NCBI RefSeq assembly: GCF_006483445.1
Contig: NZ_PPPT01000042.1
Span: forward strand, 1 to 35,299
Direction: 5' to 3'
Origin: Bradyrhizobium guangdongense
GTDB lineage: Bacteria > Pseudomonadota > Alphaproteobacteria > Rhizobiales > Xanthobacteraceae
Length of the DNA: 35,299 bases
In this document: piece by piece, positions 7,085-16,250 of the stretch
How the letters are laid out: each line of letters begins with the position of its first letter
How positions within the stretch are numbered: the stretch's first letter is position 1
Notes under the pieces: model-generated
Databases searched by the model: none
What the model was told of the DNA's origin: nothing
What the model saw: the letters and a program-made list of their open reading frames with translations, nothing else
Position numbers and translations under genes: made by a program

Positions 7085-9246
7085 GCGATCAACCTCTTGT
7101 CATGTGCGGCACTCTTGCGAAGCAGGGCCGCGCTCAACTGCTGCCGCGTGACCGGCTTGGTGACGAAATCGTTCATGCCGGCCGCGATGCACGCCAGTTG
7201 GTCCTGCTGACTCGCATTTGCCGTGAGGGCAATGATGTAGACGTCGCGCTCAGGCGGTGGGAGTTGCCGGATAGCGCGTGTTGCGGTGAGCCCGTCCATC
7301 TCGGGCATCATCATGTCCATCAGCACGAGGTCATAGGAGCCGTTCCTGACAGCCTCCAGCGCTTTCGCGCCGTTCTCGACCACATCCGGTTTTGACCCGA
7401 GCTTCTCGAGAAATTTTCGGATCACGAACTGGTTCGTGGTGTTGTCCTCCGCCACCAGCACGCGGAGCATGGTCAGATCGTCCACAGCGGAAGCGAACTG
7501 CGGCACGGTCCGGTCGGGAATGGATTTGCTTCCCGCTGAAGTCGAAACCTCGACCGAAAACCTGAACGTGCTGCCTCTTCGGGGTGTGCTCTCGACCGTG
7601 ATGTCGCCTCTCATGCAGGTCACGAGGCGTTTGCAGATCGCCAATCCCAATCCGGTGCCGCCGAACCGGCGTGAGATCGAACTGTCGACCTGGGAGAACT
7701 CGCGGAACAGGAGGTTGATGGCATCGGGCGGGATTCCGACGCCGGTGTCGCGCACGGCAAATATCAGCTTTGTACGGCCTTCTCCCGCGGACTCGGCCGC
7801 GACCTTGACCTCGACGCTTCCGGTCTCGGTGAACTTGATAGCGTTGCCGACAAGATTGAAGAGGATCTGACGGATTCGCGCAGGATCGCCGACGGCCCGG
7901 CTGGGAACCTGGCTGTCGATCTCATAACTCAGGCGCAGGCTCTTCTCGTCGGCGCGCGGCATCAGGAGTTCGGTCGTCGCGATGACAGAGCGGCGGACAT
8001 CGAACTCGACATGCTCGAGATCGAGCCGGTCAGCATCGAGTTTCGAGAAGTCGAGCACGTCGTTGAGAATCTGCAGGAGATAGTCCGCGGAATCGCGCAA
8101 CGTCGTCGCGATCTTCTTCTGCTCCGAAGGCAATTGCGCCGAGATCAGGAGGTCCGCCATCCCGATCACGCCATTCATCGGCGTTCGGATTTCGTGGCTC
8201 ATCATGGCCAAAAACTCCGAGCGTGCACGCGTGCCGGCCTCCGCGGCATCCCGCGATCTCGCCAGGCCCGCCTGATAGCGTATGATGAGAACGGCCACGA
8301 CGCCGATGAACAGGCTGAGCAGGGCCGCTACTATAATGTTGCGATCCCTGTCGCGCCGGTCGGCCGCGAAGATTTCGTCGGACGCCTGACCGATCACCAC
8401 CGCCAGCGGATAGTCCGTGACCTTGCGGAACGAGAACATGCGCTCGATGCCGTCGATCTGGCTGGGAGCCAGATAGGCGCCACTCGCCTCATGCTGAAGA
8501 CGGTTCATCAGCGCGCCGCCTGCAATCGACGCTCCGACCACCAGTGGGCCGCTCGCGCCGCGGGCGCGGATGATGCCGTCGAGCCCGACCAGCGTCACGG
8601 CCCCCTTCCTTCCGATGTCGACTGAATCATAGAAGCGCGACAAATACGCGGGATCGAGCGAGACCACCACGACACCCGCAAACCCGCCATCTCGCGCGAT
8701 GATCCGTCGCGTCAACTGGATCGACCACTTGTTGGACACGCGCCCGAAGATCGGTTTGCTGATGAAGAGGAAGTCGTCGGCGCTCTCGGCATGAACGCGG
8801 AAATGCTCGCGATCGTGCAGATCGAGACCTTTCATGCCGGGATCGATATTGCTCGTCAGCATGATCCCGTCCTTGCCGATGATCACGACCTGGAACGAGA
8901 AGTCCGACAGGAACTGGCTGTTCTTGGTCCACAGCGAGATGTCGAAATTTCCGGGATCCCTTGCGTAGGTGTCCCGTACATAGAGCAGGGTCTGGTCCGC
9001 CGCCCTGATCGAGCGGATGATCTGCTCCTCGAACGCCCGCGCCAGATTTGATCCGTTCTGCAAGGCCGCGCGTTCCGTGCGCGAGCGCTCTTCCGCGATA
9101 CTGTAGAGAATTCCGATCCAGACCAGAGCGATCGCCGAGATAGCGAACAGTGCGCTGCCATAGAACCCGACCTGCCGCGAAAAGCGGTCAAGCCGGCTCG
9201 TCAGCCCTCTGTCGAGGCGTTGCGCGATGGAACGGAAGCTGGGCAT
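7081..9246 (-). CDS. Hybrid sensor histidine kinase with periplasmic Cache-like domain
   Basis: A 721-residue membrane kinase. The first helix (about 29-50) and second helix (about 303-322) bracket a periplasmic domain of about 250 residues that resembles double-Cache sensors ([16 protein letters not shown]). The cytoplasmic part has a HisKA domain with phosphorylatable His351 ([13 protein letters not shown]). A HATPase domain follows, with [16 protein letters not shown] and [10 protein letters not shown]. The C-terminal receiver carries Asp644 ([11 protein letters not shown]). Phosphate should pass His351 to Asp644 to the Hpt protein. The ligand is unknown; Cache domains usually bind small metabolites. 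AGGAG upstream supports the ATG. It is the first gene of its operon. Confidence 0.92.
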   Translation of the reverse strand: MPSFRSIAQRLDRGLTSRLDRFSRQVGFYGSALFAISAIALVWIGILYSIAEERSRTERAALQNGSNLARAFEEQIIRSIRAADQTLLYVRDTYARDPGNFDISLWTKNSQFLSDFSFQVVIIGKDGIMLTSNIDPGMKGLDLHDREHFRVHAESADDFLFISKPIFGRVSNKWSIQLTRRIIARDGGFAGVVVVSLDPAYLSRFYDSVDIGRKGAVTLVGLDGIIRARGASGPLVVGASIAGGALMNRLQHEASGAYLAPSQIDGIERMFSFRKVTDYPLAVVIGQASDEIFAADRRDRDRNIIVAALLSLFIGVVAVLIIRYQAGLARSRDAAEAGTRARSEFLAMMSHEIRTPMNGVIGMADLLISAQLPSEQKKIATTLRDSADYLLQILNDVLDFSKLDADRLDLEHVEFDVRRSVIATTELLMPRADEKSLRLSYEIDSQVPSRAVGDPARIRQILFNLVGNAIKFTETGSVEVKVAAESAGEGRTKLIFAVRDTGVGIPPDAINLLFREFSQVDSSISRRFGGTGLGLAICKRLVTCMRGDITVESTPRRGSTFRFSVEVSTSAGSKSIPDRTVPQFASAVDDLTMLRVLVAEDNTTNQFVIRKFLEKLGSKPDVVENGAKALEAVRNGSYDLVLMDMMMPEMDGLTATRAIRQLPPPERDVYIIALTANASQQDQLACIAAGMNDFVTKPVTRQQLSAALLRKSAAHDKRLIA

Positions 9247-9548
9247 CTGGTCTCCTTGGCCCGCAAAACCTAGACAAGGAGATTCGACTTGTAGTGAAAA
9301 TCGTCGCCAAAAATTCCTGTATTCGACAACGAAGCGTTAGGTGTGACTCCCGCGACGACAGCAGCCGTTTAAGCCGTTGAATCCGATCACGATCTTCCAG
9401 CGCTTCAGCACCACGGCGCGGATGCGGTATCGGGGGGTGGATAGCGGCATAAATTTGCAGCTAGCGTGACGTAAAACGCCCTATCGGAATCAGGCAATTC
9501 CGGGCCGCCATTGGTTGCGGGCGTATCGCTCGCGGCCTTCGAAGGCAC
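9247..9548. other. Intergenic stretch with no recognised feature
   Basis: This 302-base gap lies between the start of the kinase operon and the 3' end of the nitroreductase gene. It should hold the kinase promoter near its left end, but I see no convincing -35/-10 pair, repeat or open frame. Confidence 0.5.
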
Positions 9549-10262
9549 TCACTCGTCCAGAAACGTTACGGTCTCCGCGACGCTCGCGCGTGAGGTGCGG
9601 TAGCTGTTGACCTTGGCGGCGTGGTCGGCATAGCCGAACGAGATGCCGCAGACGACGCGGCGGTCGTCCGGCAGATTGAAGTGGCGGCGGATCAGGCCGG
9701 AGTGACGCGCCAGCGCGGCCTGCGGGATGGTGCCGAGGCCGAGCGCCTGCGCGGCCAGCATGAAGTTAGAGACGTAGGCGCCGCAATCGATCGCACCGTA
9801 AATACCGAGCGGCTCGTTGGTGTGAATGATCGCGACATGCGGCGCGCCGAAGAAATTGTAGTTCTCCAGCGCCTGCTTGGCGTAGGCCATCTTGTCGCCA
9901 CGCGCGATGCCGAGCGTGTTGTAGAGCTGAAAGCCGCTCTCGCGGCGGCGCTCGAGATAGACGCCGACATATTCGCGGGGCGGCGTGAAATCGTGGTTGT
10001 CGCCAGCGCCGGAGGCGGCTTCCGCATAGATCGCCTTGCGAAACCGTTCCTTGGCCTCGCCGCTCGCGATCAGCACCTGCCAGGGCTGGCTGTTGCACCA
10101 GGACGCGGTGCGCTGCGCCGTCGTCAGCACGTGCTCGATGGTGGCGCGGTCGACTTCCCTGGGCAGGAAGGCGCGGACGGAGTAGCGCTCGTTGAGGAGC
10201 TCGTCGAGCACGCCGATGCGGTCGGAGGTGGAGTAGCGGGTGTTGGGCGACTTCGCATCCAT
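9549..10262 (-). CDS. Nitroreductase-family flavoprotein
   Basis: A 237-residue member of the FMN-dependent nitroreductase family. The N-terminal RYSVRAF (about 26-32) and the S-W-C-N-S-Q-P-W segment near residues 53-61 fit the FMN-phosphate and active-site regions. A-x-D-C-G-A-Y..F-M-L-A-A-Q-A-L-G-L-G-T (about 160-180) matches the central helix and C-G-I-S-F-G-Y (about 210-216) the C-terminal flavin-contact strand. Such enzymes reduce nitro groups, quinones or other electron-poor compounds with NAD(P)H; the substrate cannot be read from sequence. No strong ribosome binding site is seen. It is separated from the upstream acyl-CoA dehydrogenase gene by a repeat, so cotranscription is uncertain. 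Confidence 0.88.
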   Translation of the reverse strand: MDAKSPNTRYSTSDRIGVLDELLNERYSVRAFLPREVDRATIEHVLTTAQRTASWCNSQPWQVLIASGEAKERFRKAIYAEAASGAGDNHDFTPPREYVGVYLERRRESGFQLYNTLGIARGDKMAYAKQALENYNFFGAPHVAIIHTNEPLGIYGAIDCGAYVSNFMLAAQALGLGTIPQAALARHSGLIRRHFNLPDDRRVVCGISFGYADHAAKVNSYRTSRASVAETVTFLDE

Positions 10263-10278
10263 GGAGATTGCTTTCTTC

Positions 10279-10398
10279 GTAGGGTGGGTTAGTTAGCCGA
10301 AGGCGTAACCCACCTCTTTCATTTCAGCGTCGGCAGAAGTGGTGGGTTACGCCGCGCGGATTGCGCTTCGCGCATCCGCTCGGCTAACCCACCCTACG
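10279..10398. repeat. Palindromic intergenic repeat, family C
   Basis: Outer arms GTAGGGTGGGTTAG and CTAACCCACCCTAC bound inner pairs GGCGTAACCCACC and GGTGGGTTACGCC. A second copy with the same layout lies at 30359-30473, about 20 kb away. Confidence 0.85.
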
Positions 10399-10409
10399 GT
10401 TACCTACGA

Positions 10410-11654
10410 TTACCTGCCCTTGGTCGGGATCTTGTTGAACGGTACGTCCTTGTCGACGCGGATGTCGCCGGGCAGGCCCAGCACGCGTTCCGCGATGATG
10501 TTGCGCAGGATCTCGTCGGTGCCGCCGGCGATGCGCATCCCGGGAGAGGACAGCAGCATCTGCTGGAACTGGCCCTGGACGGTTTCCTCCGCATCCCCGG
10601 TCAGCACGCCGGCAGCGCCCTGGAGGTCCATCGCGTAGGCCGCGATGTCCTGCAGCATCGTGCCCGATACCAGCTTGCCGATGGAGTTTTCGGGTCCGGG
10701 ACGCTCGCCCTTCGACAGCGCCGAGATCGCGCGGTAGCTCGTATATTTGAGCCCGTTCGATTTGACCGCCCAGGTCGCGAGCTTCGAGCGCACGGCGGGA
10801 TCGTCGATCGCAAGGCCGTCTTCCAGCATGAGGTTCGAGCAGAACTCGAACATCTCGGGGACGCCGGTCGCGAGCCGCGCGCCGATCGACATGCGCTCGT
10901 TCATCAGCGTGGTGAGCGAGACGTTCCAACCTTCGCCGACCGCGCCGAGCCGTTGGCTGTCCGGGATCACCACGTCGGTGAAATAGACCTCATTGAACTC
11001 CTGCATGCCGTTGGCCTGCTTGATCGGCCGCACCTCGACGCCTTTGCTCTTCATGTCGAGGAAGAACATGGTGAGGCCCTTGTGCTTCGGCACGTTGGGA
11101 TCGGTGCGCGTGATCAGGAGGCCGTAGTCGGAGTAATGCGCGCCTGACGTCCAGATCTTCTGGCCGTTGATGATCCAGTTGTCGCCCTGCTTTTCCGCAC
11201 GGGTACGCAGGCCCGCGACGTCGGAGCCGCCGGCGGGCTCGGAGAACAACTGGCACCAGATCTGCTCGCCGGAGGCGAGCTTCGGCAGATAGTGGCGCTT
11301 ATGCTCCTCGCTACCCCAGGCCATCACGGTCGGGCCGCACATGCCCTCGCCGATCTGGAACGGCTGCGTCAGCTTGCCGTAGACGCCCTCTTCCTGCTGC
11401 CAGATCACCTTCTCGATCGGCGTGGCGCCGCGGCCGCCATATTCCTTCGGCCAGTGCAGGCAGGCCCAGCCGCCTTCGGCCTTCTTCTTCTGCCAGGCCT
11501 TGCCGACCTCGACCATGTCGTGCTTGGCAAGCCGGATGCGGCCGAGCGAGGATTTTGATAGCTCCTCCTCGAACTCCTTCGGCGCGTTGGCGGCGACCCA
11601 TTTGCGGGCGGTGGCGCGAAATTCGGCTTCCTGCGGGGTGTCGTCGAAATTCAT
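10410..11654 (-). CDS. Acyl-CoA dehydrogenase (duplicate copy 2)
   Basis: A 414-residue FAD-dependent acyl-CoA dehydrogenase that would form the alpha,beta double bond in a CoA thioester and pass electrons to electron-transfer flavoprotein. Visible family segments include FSEPAGGSDVAGLRTRAE (about 136-153), IINGQKIWTSGAHYSDYG (about 158-175) and the C-terminal GGTDEILRNIIAERVLGLP. It is very similar along its length to the gene at 11790-13037, including the shared ending VDKDVPFNKIPTKGR, so the pair looks like a tandem duplication. The ATG at 11654 was chosen for the GGAG just upstream; the open frame continues to 11726 into a repeat. It is the last gene of the minus-strand catabolic run. Confidence 0.9.
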   Translation of the reverse strand: MNFDDTPQEAEFRATARKWVAANAPKEFEEELSKSSLGRIRLAKHDMVEVGKAWQKKKAEGGWACLHWPKEYGGRGATPIEKVIWQQEEGVYGKLTQPFQIGEGMCGPTVMAWGSEEHKRHYLPKLASGEQIWCQLFSEPAGGSDVAGLRTRAEKQGDNWIINGQKIWTSGAHYSDYGLLITRTDPNVPKHKGLTMFFLDMKSKGVEVRPIKQANGMQEFNEVYFTDVVIPDSQRLGAVGEGWNVSLTTLMNERMSIGARLATGVPEMFEFCSNLMLEDGLAIDDPAVRSKLATWAVKSNGLKYTSYRAISALSKGERPGPENSIGKLVSGTMLQDIAAYAMDLQGAAGVLTGDAEETVQGQFQQMLLSSPGMRIAGGTDEILRNIIAERVLGLPGDIRVDKDVPFNKIPTKGR

Positions 11655-11673
11655 TTTCGAACTCTCCTCTCTC

Positions 11674-11788
11674 GTGCCCCGGACGCAGCGCAGCGCGAAG
11701 TGATGCGCTGCTGAGCCGGGGCCCATTGTGGCCTTCTGGTCCCGGCTCAGCGGCGCGGCATTTCATGCCGCACCGCGTCCGGGACACG
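11674..11788. repeat. Palindromic intergenic repeat, family G
   Basis: The element is bounded by GTGCCCCGGACGC and GCGTCCGGGACAC, with CTGAGCCGGG paired to CCCGGCTCAG inside. It fills the gap between the two duplicated acyl-CoA dehydrogenase genes. Confidence 0.75.
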
Positions 11789-11789
11789 A

Positions 11790-13037
11790 TCAGTTTCTTC
11801 CCTTGGTCGGGATCTTGTTGAACGGCACGTCCTTGTCGACACGGATGTCGCCGGGCAAACCAAGCACGCGCTCGGCGATGATGTTGCGCATGATCTCGTC
11901 GGTGCCGCCTTCGACGCGCGTACCGGGCGCGCGCAGCAGCATGGCCTGGAAGCGGCCGGCGAGTTCGGCATCCTCCGGACCGCTGACGACGCCGCTCGCG
12001 CCTTGCAGGTCGAGCGCGTAGGTCGCGACGTCCTGGATCATGGAGCCCGCCACGAGCTTGCCGATGGAGTTTTCCGGACCGGGACGTTCGCCCCGGGACA
12101 GTGCCGAGATCGCGCGCATGCTGGTGTAGCGCAGGCCACTCGCCTTCACGGCCCAGCTCGCGAGTTTCGAGCGCACCGCGCGATCTTCGATCGCGGGACC
12201 GTCGTCGAGCATCAGGCTGGAGCAATACTCGAACAGTTCCGGAAAGCCGGTCGATACGCCGGCGCCGATCGCGCTACGCTCGTTCATCAGCGTGGTCAGC
12301 GAGACGTTCCAGCCGTCACCGACCTCGCCGAGGCGCTGATGATCGGGGATACGCACATTGGTGAAATAGACTTCGTTGAAGTCGGAGGCGCCGCTCGCCT
12401 GCTTGATCGGCCGCACCTCGACGCCAGGACTCTTCATGTCCAGGAAGAACATGGTGAGGCCCTTGTGCTTGGGCACGGTCGGATCGGTACGGGTGAGCAG
12501 GATGCCGTAGTCGGAATAATGCGCGCCCGAGGTCCAGATCTTCTGGCCGTTGATGACCCAGTCGTCGCCGTCCTTCTCCGCGCGTGTGCGCAAGCCCGCG
12601 ACGTCGGAGCCGCCGGCGGGCTCGGAGAACAGCTGACACCAGACCTTCTCGCCCGAGGCGAGCGGCGGCAGATAGGTGCGCTTATGCTCCTCACGCGCGA
12701 ACGCCATCATGGTCGGCCCGCACATGCCGTGACCGATGATGAACATGCCGGAGAGTTTCCCGAACGGGCCCTCCTCCTGCTGCCAGATCACGCGCTCGAT
12801 CGGCGAGGCGCCGCGACCGCCATATTCCTTCGACCAGTGCAGGCAGGCCCAGCCGGCGTCAGCCTTCTTCTTCTGCCAGGCCTTTGCGACCTCGAGAATG
12901 CTCGCGTTCTTGAGCTGCGTGCGGCCGAGCGAGGACTTTTGCAGCTCCTCTTCATACTGCTTGGGCGCATTCGCGGCGATCCAGGCGCGTGCGGTGGCGC
13001 GGAACGCGGCTTCCTGCGGGGTGTCTTCGAAGTTCAT
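11790..13037 (-). CDS. Acyl-CoA dehydrogenase (duplicate copy 1)
   Basis: A 415-residue acyl-CoA dehydrogenase with the same landmark segments as its neighbour: FSEPAGGSDVAGLRTRAE, VINGQKIWTSGAHYSDYG and C-terminal GGTDEIMRNIIAERVLGLP. Both copies start MNF-DTPQEA-FRATAR and end alike, so one arose from the other; differences are scattered, which argues for function in both. The ATG follows AAGGA. It lies 15 bases downstream of the shorter acyl-CoA dehydrogenase gene, a spacing typical of an operon. That shorter protein may be its partner subunit, as in the paired actinobacterial steroid acyl-CoA dehydrogenases; this is inference. Confidence 0.9.
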   Translation of the reverse strand: MNFEDTPQEAAFRATARAWIAANAPKQYEEELQKSSLGRTQLKNASILEVAKAWQKKKADAGWACLHWSKEYGGRGASPIERVIWQQEEGPFGKLSGMFIIGHGMCGPTMMAFAREEHKRTYLPPLASGEKVWCQLFSEPAGGSDVAGLRTRAEKDGDDWVINGQKIWTSGAHYSDYGILLTRTDPTVPKHKGLTMFFLDMKSPGVEVRPIKQASGASDFNEVYFTNVRIPDHQRLGEVGDGWNVSLTTLMNERSAIGAGVSTGFPELFEYCSSLMLDDGPAIEDRAVRSKLASWAVKASGLRYTSMRAISALSRGERPGPENSIGKLVAGSMIQDVATYALDLQGASGVVSGPEDAELAGRFQAMLLRAPGTRVEGGTDEIMRNIIAERVLGLPGDIRVDKDVPFNKIPTKGRN

Positions 13038-13052
13038 GACGATGTCCTTCGC

Positions 13053-14180
13053 TTACGCCGCGTTCTTCTTGCGCATGCGGTCGATCAACTGATCTTCCCA
13101 ATAGGACAGGCTGCCGAGCCCGAGCGCCATCGCGTTGGCGCGGCGGTAGTACATGTGGCAGTCGAACTCCCAGGTGAAACCCATGCCGCCGTGAACCTGG
13201 ATGTTGTTCTTGGCGCAGTGCTGGAACGCCTGCGTCGCGCTGATGCGCGCGGCGGCGGCGGCCTCCGGAAGCTCCGACGCATTGGTCGAGAGCGCCCAGG
13301 CGCCATAATAGCTGTTGGAGCGCGCCAGCGTCGCCGACACATACATGTCCGCTAGCATGTGCTTGACCGCCTGGAACGAGCCGATCGGGCGGCCGAAGGC
13401 GATCCGGTCGAGCGCGTAGTCGCGGCCCATCTCCAGCGCGCGGTCGGAGCCGCCGACCTGCTCGAAGGCGCACAGCACGGCGGCGCGGTCGAGCACCTGC
13501 GAGAGAATGCTCCAGCCTTCGCCGGCGGCACCCAAGGGCTCGGCCTTGGTGTTCTTGAAGGTGAGCTCGGCCTGCCCGCGAGTCGGATCGAGATTGGTGA
13601 GGCTCTTGACCTCGACGCCGCCGGCCTTGAGATCAACGATGAACAGGGAAATGTCGTTCTCGCGACCGGTTGATCCGGTGCGCGCGGCGACCACCGCGAA
13701 ATCGGCGATCGCGCCGTCGGCGACCGGCTTCTTCACGCCATTGAGCGTGCCGCCCGACGCCACGAGCTTGATGTTCTTCGGCGCCGGATTGCCCTTGCCT
13801 TCGAACAGCGCCAACGTGCCGATGGCTTCGCCCGAGGCGATGGCCGGGAGCCACTTCTTCTTCTGCGCGTCACTGCCGGCGATCAGCAACGCTTCGGCGG
13901 CAAGATAAACCGTGGAGGAGAACGGCACCGGCGCATTGGCGCGGCCCATTTCCTCGGCGATCACGCACAGCTCGAGATGGCCAGCGCCCGCGCCACCGAA
14001 CTCTTCGGGGATCGCGACGCCGAGGAAGCCCATCTCGGCAAGGCCCTTCCAGAGCTCCTTGTCGTAGGGCGCCTTGCCGTCGAGCACGACACGGACTGCC
14101 TTGGGCGAGCATTTTTCGGCCAGGAACTTTCGCGCCTGATCGCGGAGCTGCTTTTGGTCGTCGGAGAAATCGAAGTTCAT
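13053..14180 (-). CDS. Acyl-CoA dehydrogenase, short type
   Basis: A 375-residue acyl-CoA dehydrogenase-fold protein of a different subtype from its two neighbours. It has the N-terminal helical domain with EEFGGAGAGHLELCVIAEEM (about 59-78), a shortened middle beta domain with a weak substrate loop (ALFEGKGNPAP, where the usual T-E-P-x-A-G-S-D is missing), and C-terminal QVHGGMGFTWEFDCHMYYRRA. The usual flavin/substrate loop is thus degenerate, so it may act only together with another subunit. I chose the ATG at 14180, with AAGG upstream; a TTG at 14207 would add nine residues. The next gene follows 15 bases later. Confidence 0.88.
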   Translation of the reverse strand: MNFDFSDDQKQLRDQARKFLAEKCSPKAVRVVLDGKAPYDKELWKGLAEMGFLGVAIPEEFGGAGAGHLELCVIAEEMGRANAPVPFSSTVYLAAEALLIAGSDAQKKKWLPAIASGEAIGTLALFEGKGNPAPKNIKLVASGGTLNGVKKPVADGAIADFAVVAARTGSTGRENDISLFIVDLKAGGVEVKSLTNLDPTRGQAELTFKNTKAEPLGAAGEGWSILSQVLDRAAVLCAFEQVGGSDRALEMGRDYALDRIAFGRPIGSFQAVKHMLADMYVSATLARSNSYYGAWALSTNASELPEAAAAARISATQAFQHCAKNNIQVHGGMGFTWEFDCHMYYRRANAMALGLGSLSYWEDQLIDRMRKKNAA

Positions 14181-14215
14181 GGCGGCTACCTTCTTATTGT
14201 CTGTCAATGGAAACC

Positions 14216-14318
14216 GTCATTCCGGGGCGCGACGAAGTCGCGAGCCCGGAATCCATTTACCCGCGCGTCTTGCGGCCCGATGGATTCCGGGTTCGCGCTG
14301 CGCGCGCCCCGGAATGAC
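14216..14318. repeat. Palindromic intergenic repeat, family A
   Basis: Outer arms GTCATTCCGGGGCGCG and CGCGCCCCGGAATGAC pair, as do CCCGGAATCCAT and ATGGATTCCGGG inside. A near copy lies at 21820-21925. It sits between the CoA ligase and acyl-CoA dehydrogenase genes of one apparent operon. Confidence 0.85.
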
Positions 14319-14338
14319 GAATGGAGAGAGATGCGCTT

Positions 14339-16207
14339 TCATTTCAGCACGATCACATCCTGATCCGGCTTGTCGGCATAGAGCCGCTCGACCAGGGCGG
14401 CACGGCGCTCGAGGCCGGCGCGCTGGTTGATGTAGCCCTTGTCGGTGAGCTCGTTGCCGTCGATCGAGGGCGGCTCGGCCATCAGCATGGCGCGCGCGAT
14501 CCGCATGCTGCTGCCGGTGGTCGAGGCGTTGTGCGCTTCGAGTCCGCGCTTGAAGCAGGCGACCACGTCGGGATGCTTTACGGCTTCTTCGAACGTCAGG
14601 TCCGGGTTGCCTACGAGCTGGCGGCAGGCGTGCAGGTTCGGCCAGGCGAGGAGCCCGATGAACGGACGATCTTGTCCGGCGACCAGCGCATCGTGCACGA
14701 CCGGCGTTGCGGCTGCGATCGCATCGGTGCGGAGCGAGCCGACATGGACAAAGGTGCCGGTCGTGAGCTTGAAGTCCTCGACGACGCGGCCCGCGAAGAT
14801 GATGCCCTGCACCGGGTCCTTGTCGTCGACAAAAATGCCGGCGTCGCCGATGCAGTAATAACCTTCCTCGTCGAACATCTTCTTGGTCAGCTCGGCTTGG
14901 CCGAAATAGCCGGGCGTGACGTTGACGCCGCGCAGCCGCAACTCGTATTTCGAGCCGCACGGCACCATCTTCAATTCGACGCCGGGGAACGGCAGGCCGA
15001 TCAGGCCGACGCGCTCGGTGTCCCAATAGGTTCCGGTCGAGGTCGGCGCGGTCTCGGTCGAGCCCCAGCCAGTGTAGAACACGATGCGTTCGCCGGTGGT
15101 CTTCACCGCCAGCGCCTGCATCCGGTCGTAGAGATCGTCGGGCAGCCGCGCGCCGCCATAGGCCATGATGGAGAGATTCTTGAAGAAGGACCGGCAGAGC
15201 GCGTCGTCCTTTTCCATCGCCGCTGCCAGCGCGGCATAGCCGGCGGGCACGTTGGCGTAATAGGTCGGCGAGATCTCGCGCAGGTTCTTCAGCGTCTCCT
15301 CGAACTGGCCCGGCATCGGCCGGCCGTCGTCGATATAGAGCGTGCCGCCATCGACCAGGATCGGATGGAACGCGGCATTGCCGCCCATGGTGTGGTTCCA
15401 CGGCATCCAGTCGAGCATGGTCGCGATCGGACCATCGGGCGAGCGCGGCCGCACCTGCATCATCATCGCAGCATTGGCGCACATCATCGCCTGGGTGTTG
15501 ATGACGGCTTTTGGCATGCCGGTCGAACCCGAGGTGAACAGCAGCTTGCCGACGGTATCGGGCGTGATCTTTGCGATCGAGGCGTCGACATCTTTCGTCA
15601 CGGGCGTCGCCGCAAGCTCGGCGAAGCTGACGCTCTTGATGCCCTCACAAGGACGCAGCACATGCACGACGGTGACGCCGGTGAGATCGAGCGCTTTCAG
15701 CGCCTTCTCGAAGGTCGGGCCGTCCTGCACCACCACGACGGCCGGCTTGATCAGGTCGAACAGGTATTTCAGCTTGACGTGATCGTGGCTCATCAGCGAG
15801 TAGGCCGGCGACACGGGTGCAGCCGGCGAGCGCGCCTGCATCGCGGCCTGCGTCATCAGCGCGTGCTCGATCGAGTTGCCGGAGAGGATCGTGACCGGGC
15901 GTCCTTCGATGCCGAGATTGAGCAAGCCTTGCGTCAGCGCATCCACGGTGCGCTTGGCTTCGCCGTAGGACACTTTTCGCCATTCACGATTCGGACCGCC
16001 GCGCTGCGCGAGCCAGATGCGCTCGGGCGCTTCCCTCGCCCATTTTGCGAGCGAAGCCGGAATGTGCTTCTCGTAAGACTGCAGCGGGATGCGCGACTTC
16101 AACACGACGGTGCCGTCGGCGCGCCGCTCGACGTCGATGTCGCGATCGATCCACTCGACCTTGCGAAAGGCGGGCTTTGTCATCACCGCCGCCGCATTCC
16201 CACTCAT
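14339..16207 (-). CDS. Acyl-CoA synthetase, feruloyl-CoA synthetase type
   Basis: A 622-residue adenylate-forming ligase that joins a carboxylic acid to CoA at the cost of ATP. The ATP-binding loop TSGSTGMPK is at 225-233, YTGWGSTETAP is the second adenylation motif, and the C-terminal catalytic Lys is likely Lys590 (ELTDKGYINQ). The length and the divergent C-terminal half (GIIFAGRVVEDFKL in place of the usual GRxKD motif) fit the feruloyl-CoA synthetase group rather than ordinary long-chain ligases. The real acid may be aromatic or another bulky acid. The ATG at 16207 was chosen for GGGAG upstream; the open frame runs on into the crotonase gene. It follows that gene by 43 bases. Confidence 0.88.
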   Translation of the reverse strand: MSGNAAAVMTKPAFRKVEWIDRDIDVERRADGTVVLKSRIPLQSYEKHIPASLAKWAREAPERIWLAQRGGPNREWRKVSYGEAKRTVDALTQGLLNLGIEGRPVTILSGNSIEHALMTQAAMQARSPAAPVSPAYSLMSHDHVKLKYLFDLIKPAVVVVQDGPTFEKALKALDLTGVTVVHVLRPCEGIKSVSFAELAATPVTKDVDASIAKITPDTVGKLLFTSGSTGMPKAVINTQAMMCANAAMMMQVRPRSPDGPIATMLDWMPWNHTMGGNAAFHPILVDGGTLYIDDGRPMPGQFEETLKNLREISPTYYANVPAGYAALAAAMEKDDALCRSFFKNLSIMAYGGARLPDDLYDRMQALAVKTTGERIVFYTGWGSTETAPTSTGTYWDTERVGLIGLPFPGVELKMVPCGSKYELRLRGVNVTPGYFGQAELTKKMFDEEGYYCIGDAGIFVDDKDPVQGIIFAGRVVEDFKLTTGTFVHVGSLRTDAIAAATPVVHDALVAGQDRPFIGLLAWPNLHACRQLVGNPDLTFEEAVKHPDVVACFKRGLEAHNASTTGSSMRIARAMLMAEPPSIDGNELTDKGYINQRAGLERRAALVERLYADKPDQDVIVLK

Positions 16208-16250
16208 TTTGCGTCTCCCGGAATTATTGTTGTTTGCGGGTCGTCGTCGT

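Noticed and set aside
7081..9246. A chemoreceptor, from the Cache-like periplasmic domain
   Set aside because: There is no HAMP or methyl-accepting signalling domain; HisKA, HATPase and receiver domains are plain.
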